Made by a program: the position numbers and the translations under genes. Under the pieces are notes generated by a model. That model was not told the origin of the DNA and did not search any database. It saw only the letters and a program-made list of their open reading frames with translations. From Rhizomys pruinosus (Eukaryota > Chordata > Mammalia > Rodentia > Spalacidae), in the NCBI GenBank assembly GCA_009823505.1, contig VZQC01005595.1, positions 951,538-1,015,537 on the forward strand: a DNA stretch of 64,000 bases, written 5' to 3'. This document shows, in pieces, positions 12,040 to 24,568 of the stretch; the first letter of the stretch is position 1; each line of letters begins with the position of its first letter.

Positions 12040-13520
12040 TGTATGAAAATACATACATTGAACACTTTGACACCAAATACCTCTAGCCCCTCCCCCTTAC
12101 CATTAGTATCCAGCCTAAACACTGTCATTTCTACTTTCATCTGTCTCATTATCACATAGATGATCTTATGCATGCATAAAATCTAGAAGCCATTGATTAC
12201 AGAAATCATGCAATATTTGTCCTTATGACACTGATTTAATTTACATAATGTTTATCCCTAGTTGTGTTTACATGCTTATAATGGGCATAAATTCTTTCCT
12301 TTTCTATGGCTGCAAAAAACTTCTAAACTCTACTGTGTATGTCAGTATGTTGATGGGAATCTGGGAGACTGGAGTCTTTAGGGTAAATACGGAGAAGTGG
12401 TACAACTGGGTCATATGGTACATCTGTTTTTAATTTTCCAATGAAATTCTCTAGGGATTTCCATGGTGGATGAACTAGTTTCCATTTCTACAAGCAGAGT
12501 ATAAGAATTCCCTGATGTTCATCTGATCTCCAGAATTTGTTGTTAACTGATTTTCTTTGAAATCGTAATTTTAAAACATTTTTTGAGAACAGGACTGTGT
12601 CACTATATGCCTCTGGAGTTAAGAGTACTTTCAGATCTGGGTCTCTCCTTCCACCCCCTCTGTATGCATAGCACCTCTTGTTTGTTTTCTGGCGATTGAC
12701 ATAGTCTCTTGGGTAAGATGGAAGATCAGCATAATTTTATTATCTTTTTGCAGTTTTCTGGTGGCTAATATTGTTGGGCATTTTTTAACTACATAATAAA
12801 TTTGTACTTCACTTGCATATAAGAATGACCACAAACACTCATACAGATAGAATAAAAATAAACAAAAAGTTGTTTACTTTGCTACACAGCAGCCATCAAA
12901 TTTCATGGGATCATTTTTCAGTTGTTGGTCATATTTCTTTTGTAGCCTTTTATTTCATTTTCTTCTCTTATTGCTCTTGCTAAATATGTAGCACTATATT
13001 GAAAAAGATTGGAGAAAGGAGAGCAGAAAGATTCTAAGACTCAGGGGTGGTGCATGAAAGTATGGAATCAGTGGCTTACAGACCACTGGATATTCTTTGT
13101 GTTCTAATCCATGATCCGTTTCAGAGAGAGTTCCATATACTACTGACTAGAGTGTATATTCTGCATTACTTGGGGGTAATATTCTATAAATATTTATTAG
13201 GTCCATTTTATTTACAGTATTATTTAACTAAGATAAGTTTCTCTTTATATTTTGTCAGAATTGTCGGTGCACATTAAAGTCACCCCTAATATTGTGATGA
13301 GGTTAATTTGTGTCATATCCAGGAATATTTGTTTTAGGTAACTGATACTATGTTTTATGAAATGACCTTTATCTCTTCTGACTAGTTTTGGTCTGAAGTC
13401 CATTTTATCAGATATTAGAATCAGATATATTTTATTGGAGAATTTGGCCTAATATTATTTAAAGTTATTGAAAAATGTGAGTTAATTCTTATCATTTTAT
13501 TGATTTAGGGTGGTTTGGTG
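12040..13520 (-). pseudogene. Old L1, ORF2 and 3' end with internal deletion
   Basis: Antisense L1 landmarks: at 12040-12830 the ORF2 C-terminal and 3' region (C-rich pyrimidine tract at 12085, 'attccctgatgttcatctgat'-type sequence). At 13050-13500 there is ORF2 N-terminal sequence (antisense of the endonuclease region, 'aggtccattt', 'ccatgatccg', 'tatcagatattagaatc'). The middle of ORF2, including the reverse transcriptase, is missing between about 12830 and 13050. Many stops; it is long dead. Confidence 0.6.
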
Positions 13521-13521
13521 C

Positions 13522-13940
13522 CTTTCTGGTCATGTTCCCCCACTGCTGAATGCAGGCCCTCTTTCCTATTCGCACATGGATGGTCTTCTCTTTCTGGTCG
13601 TGTTCCTCCACTGCTGAATGCAGGCCCTCTTTCCTATTCACACATGGATGGTCTTCTCTTTCTGGTCATGTTCCCCCACTGCTGAATGCAGGCCCTCTTT
13701 CCTATTCACACATGGATGGTCTTCTCTTTCTGGTCATGTTCCCCCACTGCTGAATGCAGGCCCTCTTTCCTATTCGCACATGGATGGTCTTCTCTTTCTG
13801 GTCGTGTTCCCCCACTGCTGAATGCAGGCACTCTTTCCTATTTGCACATGGATGGTCTTCTCTTTCTGGTCATGTTCCCCCACTGCTGAATGCAGGTACT
13901 CTTTCCTATTCGCACATGGATGGTTTTCTCTTTCTGGTCA
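13522..13940 (-). repeat. 68-bp tandem repeat, about 6.2 copies
   Basis: A 68-bp unit starting tgctgaatgcaggccctctt repeats head to tail from 13544 with full units starting at 13544, 13612, 13680, 13748 and 13816. A last partial unit starts at 13884, and a 22-bp leading part lies at 13522. Units differ at a few positions (tattcgcac/tattcacac/tatttgcac; tcatg/tcgtg; ggccctc/ggcactc/ggtactc). It lies between the ORF2-like and ORF1-like blocks of the old L1. Because 68 is not a multiple of 3, the open frames across it are not a protein signal. Confidence 0.95.
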
Positions 13941-14429
13941 TTCTGAAGGATTCTTTCAACTATCTTCTGAAATTCTCATTTATTATTAACAGTTTCCTTC
14001 CATTTGCTCTTATCATGGGATATTCTTCACCTTTAATCATGATATGCAGTTTGCTGGATATAGCAATTGGGTTGGTACTTTCAGCACTAGGAACACCCCA
14101 TTCCATGCTTTCCCAACTTCTCTTGAGGAGTTGCTGTAGTTTGTCTCAGGTTTCCCTTGCTTGTTCCTTGGTACTTCTCTTTTGCAGCTTTCAATACTTT
14201 TTCTTACTTCTCTAGAACTTATAAAGTCTCTGTATTTAGTATTTTAAATAACATGGGGAGTCTTGCCCAGTTTTAATATTCTAATTGCCTCTTGAATCAG
14301 AGTAGTCACATCTTTCTTTAGATTTGGGGAATTTTCTGCTATGGCTTTATTGAATACATTGTTAATGCATTTAGTATGATTTTTTTTTTCTCATTCTTAT
14401 GTCCCATGATTCACCAATTTTAATCTTTT

Positions 14430-14690
14430 TTAAAATTTTTTTTAATTTTTAAATTAATTTTATTTATTTCTGTATGTGTATGAATGTACTGTCTGTATGC
14501 AAGTTTGTGCACCTGTGTCGTGCAATGCTGCGGAGGTCAGAAGAGGGTGTCGGATTCCCCTGGAACTGGAGTTCTCCTGGAATTGGAGTTTCAGACGGTT
14601 CTCGGCCACCATGTGGGTGCTGGGGATTGAACCCGGGTCCTCTGTAAGAGTGGTCAGTGCTCTTAACCACTAGGCCATCTCTCCAGCCCC
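14430..14690 (-). mobile_element. B2 SINE, young, 17-bp duplication subtype
   Basis: Minus-strand B2 inside the old L1. A perfect 18-bp TSD (caccaattttaatctttt) lies at 14412-14429 and 14691-14708. The 17-bp internal duplication is present. Confidence 0.95.
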
Positions 14691-14776
14691 CACCAATTTT
14701 AATCTTTTAATGACAGTTCATATAATATATACATTATGTTCATATTATCTTATTGTCAATGCTTAAATGTTCAAAT

Positions 14777-15001
14777 TCTGAGCTGTAGAGAAGGCTCAGC
14801 AGTTAAGAGCATTCACTGGCTGCTCTTTCAAGGGACCCAGATTTGATTCCCAGCACCCATCTGGTGTCTAACAAATGTCTGTAACTCTTGTTCCTGGGGA
14901 ATCCAATACCTTCTTCTGATCTCCGTGGGCATTGCACTACATAGGTGCACTTTCACACATGAAAGCAATACATTTGTACACTTATTATAAAAACATTATT
15001 A
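14777..15001 (+). mobile_element. B2 SINE, older copy
   Basis: Plus-strand B2 ('gctgtagagaaggctcagcag', 'gattcccagcaccca', 'cttctgatctccgtgg') with TSD aaatgttcaaat at 14765-14776 and 15002-15013. It lacks the 17-bp duplication and is more diverged. Confidence 0.85.
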
Positions 15002-15694
15002 AAATGTTCAAATACCTCTATCTTGCTATCTTGTCTTCTGTCTCCCACGTTATCCATTCTATTGGTGAGACTTTATATTGACTATGACATACATAGTTTT
15101 CATTTAAAAAATTTTTATTTTAAGTATTTTTACTTTAAGTATTTCTGTCTCAATATTCAAACCTGGCTTCATAGGCTATAGTGGAGTTCTTATTTCATTG
15201 ATCTATTTATTGATCTATTTATTTGTATTTTCTTTTAATTAATTTATGAGTTTGTTTATGGAATGTTATATTTCAATATTTTATCACCATTCTTTGAAAC
15301 TATTTGTCTTGAATTTTGTCTAATTTACTTTCATTATGAACCATTAGTATCTAATCAGTTTTTTTCTAGGCTGCCTTAATTTTTCATCATTCTTAAATTA
15401 CTGCATTTATATTTGTGCAACTGGGATGAATTCATTGACTGAATTTTTATAGCTGTATTCTTTTAGGTTAATTATTCTTAATATTTAAGTAGTGCTAAGT
15501 CACTGTAACTTTGAGTGACATAGTTCTGAATTTATACCCTCTGCCCAAGTGCACAAGGTAGCTGGTATGAACCTCCGTATATCACATCCAGAATATACTC
15601 ATACCTGCAAAGCAAGCACAAATGCTGGCTAAGCCTACCCTGCAAATATCTCTACTCTGCTGACTTTCAGGCTAATTCCAGTTTTAGAAGTGTT

Positions 15695-15892
15695 ATTCTG
15701 TTTTTAATTATGTGTACATGTGGGAATGTGGGTGTGTCTGTGTATAACTCTGTGAGTATTGGTTCTCCCATTCTCTGGAACTGGAATCCCCATGGTTGTG
15801 AACCTCCTGGACTGGGTGCTGAGAACTGAACTAAAGTCCTCTTTAAGCAGATCAAGTGCTCTTAACTGCTGAGCCACTGTTCTATTTCCAAA
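15695..15892 (-). mobile_element. B2/B3 SINE, diverged
   Basis: Antisense tRNA-related head at the right ('gtgctcttaactgctgagcca'), 'ctgggtgctgagaactgaac' in the middle, and 'tgtgtacatgtgggaatgtg' at the left. Strong divergence indicates an old copy. Confidence 0.65.
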
Positions 15893-15899
15893 TTTCCTT

Positions 15900-16931
15900 T
15901 TTGATAGTGTCTCCAGCCCAGCAACCCTGTGTGGGGAGGGGAGAAGAGCCATAAAACCTCAGTGGTAGGTTCAGCAGGAGACAGCCCAGGGCTTAGGCCT
16001 GGATTTCTGCTCATATAGCAGGTTTGGCCTTAGTCTCACCCAGCTCCTAACTATAACATGGCCCTTTTATTTAGGCTGTTCCATGTTGTTATATATAGTG
16101 AGGAGTGGGTGGGAGACCTTGTAGCAGTTTCCTGTGGATCTCTTTATAGACGGCGGGCTACAGTTGCATTGTCACACCTCAACCCCTAAGTTTTCGGCCT
16201 GTGGACTTGCAGAGGCACTGTATAGGCACAGAGATCTGCTGGCTCTAGGCATTTCCACAGTGCTTTCCTCCAGCTGCTCACTGCTGAAATGTAATCAATC
16301 GTCTGGTGGTCCCCACGGACCTCAGCTAAGTGATGTGCTTGACTAAGACCTGGCAAAAGACGATTTCAATTCCTAGGCCCCGTCATCAATTGTGGGTCCA
16401 GGCCTTGGTCATCTAGCTAGCTGTTTTTGCAGTACTAGTGTATGTTTAGTGAAGCACTTTTCCAGCAGGTTTCATCAACTCTATGCTACTGCTTTATGCA
16501 AGTGCAGTTTGGTCTGGCTCATAGACCCTCTTACCTGCTTTCCCATTGAAAATTGAACTTGGTTTACAGCTAGAGTTTCTTGCAGAAGTGGAGATTATTG
16601 AAAATTATCCTGGATTTATTTATTTTTATTTTTTATTGATGTTTTGTGTATTTCATACATCATTTTTCAATTCAGTTCAGGCATATTCCCCTTTCCCTTC
16701 CTCCCACCCCACCCCACCCCACCCCAGATCATGCATTCTGCCATAACTGTCCTGTCTCTTTCTCAGTCTTTTTTTTATGCTTAGGAATTCACATTTTTCT
16801 CCATTAATTTTATATTACTCTAAAATATGGATACATTCTCACCACCCATACACAGTAATCACAGAGTCTGAAAATAATTGGTGGGTGGATTCTAGAGCAC
16901 TGAGAGCGTCACATTATAACAACATAGTTGC

Positions 16932-16974
<43 letters not shown>

Positions 16975-17530
16975 TTATTTTTTTTATCAAGTCACATCCA
17001 GGTGGCTTCTAATCCACCATGTTATACAGCATGCTATGTTCTATAGTTTCATTTCACCAGTAATGTGGGATAATTTACACCTTTTTCTGAAGGGACTAGG
17101 CCTGGACAGCAGATATGAGACACCTCAGGAGATGGTTCTGCTGAGAAGAGTTATAGCTATGGCTCCAGTGATCCCCTCCCATGCTCACCTAGGAAGAGAG
17201 GCTAAGGGCTTTTAGGCCAGAGAGGGCCTACCAGCAGCTCATTTTCAGACCTATCCCTAGGCCCGACTGTGTGGAACAATCAGGAGAGTCTCCTAGGGTA
17301 CATGAAAGGAGTTGCCGAAGGGACACTAAGTGAAGTTTTCCCCATTTGCTCAGTAGGAAACTCCCATTAAGCTCACTGGCATCCCCTGACTGAAGTTTTC
17401 AGAGACTGTTCTGGGTTTGTCGCTCCCTTGGGACTGGGGAGGAGGCAGGGCACCGAAATGGCCACCTATGTGCATGTTTGAGCAATGCGTGCCTTGCTCT
17501 CCCAGGAAGGAACAGTTTTCTGAGACATAT
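15900..17530 (-). mobile_element. Probable L1 5' UTR remnants with a later L1 3' UTR insert
   Basis: GC-richer segments at 15900-16540 and 17040-17530 lie upstream, in minus-strand sense, of the L1 ORF1 block. Their composition suits a rodent L1 5' UTR, but I cannot match a named subfamily. At 16614-16780 there is a minus-strand L1 3' UTR fragment related to 3094-3267 ('ttgatgttttgtgtatttca', then a C-rich tract and 'gatcatgcattctgcc'). Confidence 0.35.
16932..16978 (+). repeat. (TTTA)n microsatellite
   Basis: About 11 tetranucleotide units followed by a poly-T stretch. Confidence 0.95.
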
Positions 17531-19290
17531 GATTTAGCTGATAATAGAAATAGTGTTTGATTCTCAGTAACACATTTTAAAATAATTTAAATTTTGGATT
17601 TTGGGGGGTTTAATGAAGTTTCAGAAATAAATCTGTCTTCTCTTCCATTTTCTGTTTTTACGAAACCTGAATATCTGATGCAATTCTACTGACATATGGA
17701 AATTATGCGCTTAATTTTTCTTTGTTTAATGTCATGAGAACCTATCAAAAGTAAAGGATGAAGCTTGCTCAAGTGATGATAGGTTTCATGCATTTCTCAC
17801 ACTGATTGTCAGATTTAAAGGACTGTTTAGATTAATTAAAATTTACCACTTTTTATTCTTATAAAAGTGATATAAAATTTAACATTCGTATGGAGGTGAC
17901 AAGAAATTTTATCTTGGCATGTTACAGGTATTTTTTTTTTCTCCTTTGCTATGAGACTACTGGAAAGTAAAAAAGCCAAGAAAAACACAGAGAGAACATT
18001 TTTCTTCCATCTTGAGCCTATAATAATGGCCATTGATCAAGTGGTCCTTGTCCTTGACCTGGGAAATCCAGGCTGATTCCCAATCAACAGCAATTCTCTT
18101 TGGCTTTGCCATAGAAGTGACACATTAGCCACTTTCAGCTCTTAGATTTTCTGTCCAGAAGCCAAACTACAGTTTCCAGACTTACACACATCAAGTTCTC
18201 TAAAGTCCTTTTCATTAGATGTTAAGTAAGATGGGGCTCTCAGGTCAAAATACAGGAGTAAGGAGGGAGTGCAATTTATAGGCCATCTGTAGGTTTGGAA
18301 GTAGAATTCTCAATAACGAAACAATTTCAGATCTAGTTCTCAATTATAGTTTTATTTTTTTAATGAGAATTAATCACCTAACTGGATCTTCAACTTATTT
18401 ACAAATTGTTCCAAAGTGGCTTGCCTTATATCCCACTTAAAATTTCCTAAGTATTCAGATGAAAACGCTACTTTAATATTCTGAGTTTGATTTTGTTCAT
18501 TTTTAAAATTATGAACATATTTTTAAACATCCCACATGGTAAGCAACTACCTAGAATTACTGTTATAATTAAGTTTATTAATGTATGCTTATAAGTATTC
18601 TGGGCAAATATTAAAAGTGTGAAAAGATGAGTTTTTTCCCCTCCAGGTTTATTAATGAGTATATAATAGCATAAAAATGGTGAAGTTCCTGGAAAGGAGA
18701 ATTAGACCTTGCATCTTTGAGGGCAATTACTTTAAATTAGAAATCTGAAACCCTATGTTACTTTGTAATTTGCTGATTCTTCTTTACTACAGATGTTTAT
18801 ATTTCATTGTTAAACTCCTATTACTCTATGAAAATTGTTTTTAAAAATCTTGGTTTTTCTGTTGATGGTGGAAGGACATATTTTGTGTCCACATTAAAGA
18901 GAAGTCATGGTGGATGGATTTCCTGCCACTTGGAGCGTGCAGTTTGTCCTTTTCCTCACATTTTGATGGATTAAGAAAAGAATTCTAAGGCTAGAATTGA
19001 AGGAAGCCTATAGCCCTCCAGCCATATTCTCTGTAGTGCAGCATCTGCCAGATGAGCTCTGTGTTCACAAATTTTCACAGCTCCCCAAAACAGTGAGACC
19101 AATTGAGAACTGGTGTAAAGAGACATTAGGCTATGGAGTAAAACAGATTCAGAAAAGCATAGCATTCAATATCTTTTCAATTTTAGTAAATATATAATAC
19201 CAAACTCTTTTCTTCTGAGGCCTGTATTTTATAGTTAACCATATAGTACACTTATGAAATTATCTGCCATACCTCTATTGATGCTTTGAA
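17530..19290. other. Unassigned sequence
   Basis: No gene and no clear repeat family. Possibly ancestral single-copy intergenic DNA. Confidence 0.35.
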
Positions 19291-19299
19291 GTTTTTTTA

Positions 19300-19560
19300 A
19301 GTTAGTATAAAATATGATAGACTTTTTTACTATGGATTTCCATACATACTTTGTTGTAATTCACCTTCCTTTACCACCCTCTCCCATTCCTCCTTGCACC
19401 CTCTGCCCCTTGATGCCTGTGTGTTGGTGTGTTGGTCCCCTCTCCTCCCAATTTCCCACATTCTGCACTCTTGTCATACTGCTCATTTATTTTAAGATCT
19501 ATTTATGAAATACACAAAACTCAATAAAATATTTTTAAATAATATCTTATTTTATAAGCT
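19300..19560 (-). mobile_element. Possible L1 3' UTR fragment
   Basis: A pyrimidine-rich tract ('cctttaccaccctctcccattcc') and a 'tatgaaatacacaaaactc' string followed by 'aataaaat' resemble L1 3' UTR ends in this window. The strings conflict on orientation, so the strand is tentative. Confidence 0.25.
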
Positions 19561-20540
19561 ACATGACAATACATATATGAAATCCAGAAGTTTGAACTGA
19601 ACTATAGTTAATTATGGTTAATGAACTCAGGAATTTCAAGTATTAAAAATTGTAACATTAAATCATTTCTATATAAATATATTAATTATTAAAAGATAAA
19701 ACAAAGGATTGGCAAAGATATTAATGATTTGTTTTATGGTTTATTATTGTAAAATATAATAACAAAATAGCTTACCTGTTGTGAAATTTTTTTCTTGTGG
19801 AAGTTAAGTAATGTTTATCCCCCTTTTAAGATGTTAGTGAAATAAATTTTGATCCCACTGAGCTTACCCAGAGAGCAGACTGAAGCATTGTTGAATGGTA
19901 TTGAGGTGATCCAAGACTATCTATATAAGGAAGTTTTGGCCCCATGTGGTTAATGACTTCCATTAGACTTATGGGTTATGAGTTAGGCCTCCTCTTTTTA
20001 CCAATCCATATATCTCTAGTCTTCCCTAAGACCAGGAAGCCTAGCATGATTATATCATAGTATAATTGCATACAAAGGGATGGAAGGAATGGCCAGATAT
20101 TCAGGTAACGGTCACTTGTTTATTATTATTTTACATGAAAGATTAGCCATAGTTAACAAGCCCAATGAAATGACCTCCTATAAGCAAGCACAGTTCAACT
20201 AAAGAAGTTGACAATTATTTTGTTCAGTTGATAACACTGCATAACATTACCTTCTTAACAGAATAATGACTCTAATGTACATGTAATATTTAACATTACC
20301 TGTGTTTACATTGTAGAACTATGAGGCTTTGTGAGATTCCTGGTAAACCTTGTAAGAAACATAAGACAGTTGAAACATTTTTTCTTTTAGTATTTTAGAA
20401 TGTGGTTTACTAAAATGGTAACTTAACATTAGATAGACACATGGTAAATCATTTTCAAGTTGACGTTCATAACATTTATAGATAAACACCGACAAATACA
20501 TTTGATAAGAACCTCATGTACTTCCTTTAATAAGCATACT
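19561..20540. other. Unassigned sequence
   Basis: AT-rich, with no gene and no repeat that I can name. Confidence 0.35.
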
Positions 20541-20886
20541 CAACTAATCAGTCACTTTTCCATTGCTGTGATAAAGCCACCATGACCAAGGGAACTTATA
20601 AAAGAAAGAGTTTATTTTAGCTTACCTGATGGTTCCAGGCAATTAGAGTCCTTCATGGTGGGGATGCATGGTGGCAGGATTGGAAGAGAAAGCAGAGGTT
20701 CACATCTTCAAGTGGACACAGGAAGCAGATGGAGCAATTGGAGACTGGCAAGGCTTTTTGAACTCTCTAAGCCCACTCCAGCATGGCCATACCTTCTAAG
20801 CCCTCCCAAAACAGCACCACCACCTGGGGAAAACATGTCTGAATATTTTTGAAGACTATGGGGACATTCTCATTCAAACCACCTCA
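20541..20886 (-). repeat. MaLR-type LTR (3' LTR of the element)
   Basis: The plus strand is antisense LTR: 'cacttttccattgctgtgat', 'aacttataaaagaaagagtt', 'aacagcaccacca', and 'cattctcattcaaaccacc' at the right. It aligns end to end with 22359-22718. Edges are approximate on the left. Confidence 0.7.
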
Positions 20887-22358
20887 TTCAACTCCCTAGG
20901 CCCCAAATATTCTTGAACATATAAAATGCAAAATTCATTTACTCCAACCTTAAAAGTCCCCATAGTCTATCAGTCTCAATACTATTGAAAAGTCTACAGT
21001 TCAAAGTCTCTTCTGAGACCCAGGCCAATCTCTTAACTGTAAGCTCCTGTAAAATTAAAAGACAAATTATATACTCTCAGCATACAGGGAGGAATAGAGG
21101 CACAATGAGGAAATACTGGGCTATAACAGGACTGAAAACCAGCAGGGCAAACACCAAATCTAGTAGCTCTATGTGCAACTTCTGGGATTTTACTTCCAAA
21201 GGACTTACATGGCTGAGTTCTTCTAGCCTTACATACAACAAAGTACTGGTATGACTCCCTGTATGGCAAATATCTCACAGCTATGATATCTCAAATGTCT
21301 TCTTGGGGTCTCCACTGCCAACTAGGTTTCACCTTCACAGCTTCATGAAATGGCCTATCAGGGCTTTCTTCATGCAGGGACACCCACTCCTCTCCTCCCC
21401 CCTCCCCTGCACTCTGCCTGGTCTCTGCATCTCTCTGAAATTGTGGAGGAAGAATTGATGACCCCTTTCCTCTTGCATCCTTAATACCTCTAAAGCCAGC
21501 ACCATGTGAATGAAATTGCCAAGTTTGGCTGCAAGTTTGGGGTAGACCCTGGCCTACTTCAATCACATTCACAGCTTTTCTCTGCCCTGGAATTGTTGGA
21601 GTAGAAAACCCTTTCAGTATTTTCCTTTCAAAAGTTGGAGGCAGAACTAGGTGGGGTCTTGCCCTGAAGGTACTCTTCCCATTGTTTACTTGTAAATCGC
21701 TGGCCTCTCCTTAATCACTTTAATTTCACTTTTTCCATCTGTTTCTATTAGATATATATATATATAATATATATATATATATAATTGCCTCGCTTAATTA
21801 CTTAAATCTCACACTTTCCATTGTTTACTTGTAAATCTGTAGGCCTCTCCTTAATCTCTTTGAATCTCCTTATCAAAGGGATCCTCTCCTTCAGCATGTG
21901 TCTTTGCTCCAACATTAATATTCTTAGTGCACTTTTCTGATCGATACTGTACATTCTGCATTTCTTTCTGCCCCATTTGTTGTTTTGCATTGTAGATCTA
22001 GAAAATATTAACCCTTAATAGCCATGCTGCCATTTCTACATTAGGCTGTCTGTCTTGAAATATCCTCTGCCAAAGTAGTTAGTCCAATGCTTTTCAACTT
22101 AACCTCAGGCCAGCATTTGGGCTGTGGGCAAACTCCAGCCAGACTCTTTGCTAAAATAAACCGGCTGTTGCTTAAGTCCTTAATTTTCTCTGGAACTACA
22201 TTTTTCTCAGCACTGCTTTCTTCCAGGATCCTACAAGAATGGCCCATTAAGCTCTCCTTATAGCAGTCAACAGCTTTTCTAGCCCAAAGTTCCCAAGTCT
22301 TCCACATTTCTCCAAAGACCCACATGGTCAGGTTCCTCACAGCCAACAACCCAATTAC
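20887..22358 (-). mobile_element. MaLR-type internal region
   Basis: About 1.5 kb between two LTRs in the same orientation, the right length for the non-autonomous MaLR internal region. No retroviral Gag or Pol motif is present. It contains a local duplication, with 'ccattgtttacttgtaaatc' followed by 'ggcctctccttaatc' seen at about 21679 and again at about 21818, the two copies flanking a (TA)n run. The open frames of 80-110 codons here match nothing I know. Confidence 0.6.
21752..21784. repeat. (TA)n microsatellite
   Basis: Two TA runs with one interruption, inside the MaLR internal region. Confidence 0.9.
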
Positions 22359-22718
22359 TGTATTAGTCACTTTTCTGTTGCTGTGATAAAACCACCATAA
22401 CCAAGGGAACTTATAAAAGGAAAAGTTTATTTGAGCTTATTGTCAGTTCCAGGGAATTAGAGTCCATGGTGGCAGGGAGGCATGTTGGCAGGAGCTGGAG
22501 CAAAGATCCAAGGTTCACATCTTTGTGTGGCACAGGAAGCAGAGTGAGCAACTGGATACTGGCAAGGATTTTTGAACTCTCTAAGCCCACCCTTAGTGAC
22601 ATGCTTCCTCTAGCATGGCCACACCTTCTAAGATCTCCCAAAACAGCACCACAAACTGGGGACAAAAATGTCTGAATACCTGAAGCCTATGGGAGACCTT
22701 CTCATTCAAAGCACCACA
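22359..22718 (-). repeat. MaLR-type LTR (5' LTR of the element)
   Basis: It begins 'tgtattagtcacttttctgt' on the plus strand (antisense ...CA end) and ends 'cattcaaagcaccaca' (antisense TG start). It matches the LTR at 20541-20886 in order but with many differences, so the provirus is old. Confidence 0.75.
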
Positions 22719-23255
22719 CTCACTGATACATGAAAAACACTCTGGACCCCAGAGGCCTTCATCAGCATTCACAGAACAAATGCCATTTTGAGCTCAGTCC
22801 TAGGCCTAGGCAAAGAAGACAACTGCAGAAACCACAGTCTGGAATGGCTTTGAAAGTTTCCTCTTGCAATGCTCTTTCAGGAAGTGCCTGCTACTATGAG
22901 TCTTAAACTAGCTAGGATTGTATTAGCATCAGGATGTATTTAGGGAAATTACCCCATATTTGTCCAAAATACACGTTTCTTTGTAAAACACTGTTTATAT
23001 TCCCTATATTATCCTAAGAGGCCTGTATGGATTTAAAGTGCTCAGTCTCAAATCCATTAATATGATCGCTTTTAGCTATTTTTGAGAACTTAAAAAATTT
23101 TCTTTGATGTTTTTATTTTTTTCAGTAAGTAAATTAACTCAGCACTCATTTTTGAATCTTCATTAGTCTGTTACTTGTTTTTTTCCCCATTATTGGGACA
23201 AGATAGAGCAATCTATTAGTTTCTTTTATTATAATGAATAATAGTAACCACTGTT

Positions 23256-23407
23256 GATGTGTGGTGGCGCATGCCTTTAATCCTAACACTTGGGAGGCAG
23301 AGGCAGGTGGATGTTTGTGAGTTCAAGGCGAGCCTGGTCTACAGAGTGAGTTCTAGGACAGCCAGAGCTACAGGGAGACCCTGTCTCAAAAAGACAAAAA
23401 AAAAAAA
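23256..23407 (+). mobile_element. B1 SINE
   Basis: A full-length plus-strand B1: 'gtggtggcgcatgcctttaa', 'gggaggcagaggcagg', 'gagttcaaggcgagcctggt', and 'gaccctgtctcaaaaa' with an A tail. A perfect 15-bp TSD (atagtaaccactgtt) lies at 23241-23255 and 23408-23422. B1 derives from 7SL RNA. Confidence 0.95.
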
Positions 23408-24029
23408 ATAGTAACCACTGTTACAAATGGCTTCTCTATTAGCTACTTCCAAGGGCATAATTGCTTTATTGTTTTATTGTTTTGTCGTCCTCTCTCCTGC
23501 CATAGAGTAAGGTGGACAGTTAGATATAGGCCTGTTCAGGGTATATAGAGGTAAGTAGGCTTAAATAGGAACTGAGAGGGTCAGTTACAGAGTTAGGAGA
23601 GTGCCTGGATCCAGCATTCACATGATGGCCAGCTTCCCAAATTGCAAATCCCACTGTGTGCTTCTTCCCATTGCGTGCTCCAGTGCTAGGCATCTCTTCC
23701 TTATAGTAAGGGCGACACCTTTACAAACTGCCTGAGAGTGTCTAAATCTGGCCTCCCCAGAGCAAGCTTCCAAAATTGTGTGGTGACTCCTTGCTAATAG
23801 GGACCCAGATCTGATGAAGATGCCTGAGAATACTGGACTTGGGCTTCTATGGAAGTTCCTCAGTAGCTGGACTAAAGCCATTTTGACCCTCAAATATAAG
23901 TTCAAAAGAGAGAACTTGAAGCCTAGATGAACCAGATTTTCATACCGAAGAAGAAAACAAACAAGTCACATCAATAACACAAAAAGAATCAGTCTTCAAC
24001 TAAACAAAGGAAGGCTTGAGTTTCATATC

Positions 24030-24035
<6 letters not shown>

Positions 24036-24060
<25 letters not shown>

Positions 24061-24063
24061 CAA
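24036..24063 (+). repeat. (AAC)n microsatellite
   Basis: About nine CAA units in the L1 ORF1 region. Confidence 0.95.
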
Positions 24064-24568
24064 AAATCCAAATGGAAAAATCACAACAGAAAATAATAAT
24101 AGGGAAAAATAAAATAATATGTTCTCACAGAACATCAGCAGTAGTATAAGTGATTTCTACAATGAGAACACCCTAGAGATAACTCAGAACACAGAATTGA
24201 AAAGAAAAATCACAAACATGATCAAATAATTCAATGAATTTAAAGAAGACACAAATAAATCAAAGTCCTAAAAGATAGGGATAAACACTTCACTGTATTC
24301 ATAAAAGAAATAGAAATATTGAAGAAAACTCAAGCCAAAATGAAGAAAAAAGTATAAAACTCAACAACCCTCACTGATAGAATGAATGAATGAAATGGCA
24401 ACAGAATATGAAGACTAGATGCTAAAGTTGAACAATTGGACCTTTTAAACAAAGATTATTAAAAAGTTTAAAAACACAGGAATACAATATACAAAAATGT
24501 GGGATACCATGAAAAGACAAAATTACATATCATAGGCATAGAGGAAGGAAAAGAATTTCAGGTTACCT

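Larger units (their letters stand above)
13941..15500 (-). pseudogene. Old L1, ORF1 region
   Basis: Antisense ORF1-like sequence at 13950-14400, with 'ctttcaatactttttctta' and 'acatggggag' typical of L1 ORF1. It resumes at 15014-15080 with 'cacgttatccattctattgg' after two B2 insertions at 14430-14690 and 14777-15001. Heavily decayed. The right boundary is approximate. Confidence 0.5.

Noticed and set aside
13544..13940. CRISPR-like array
   Set aside because: The units are contiguous 68-bp tandem repeats with no unique spacers, in a mammalian genome.
13754..14215. 153-codon plus-strand frame
   Set aside because: It is antisense to L1 and largely the 68-bp tandem repeat, whose period is not a multiple of three.
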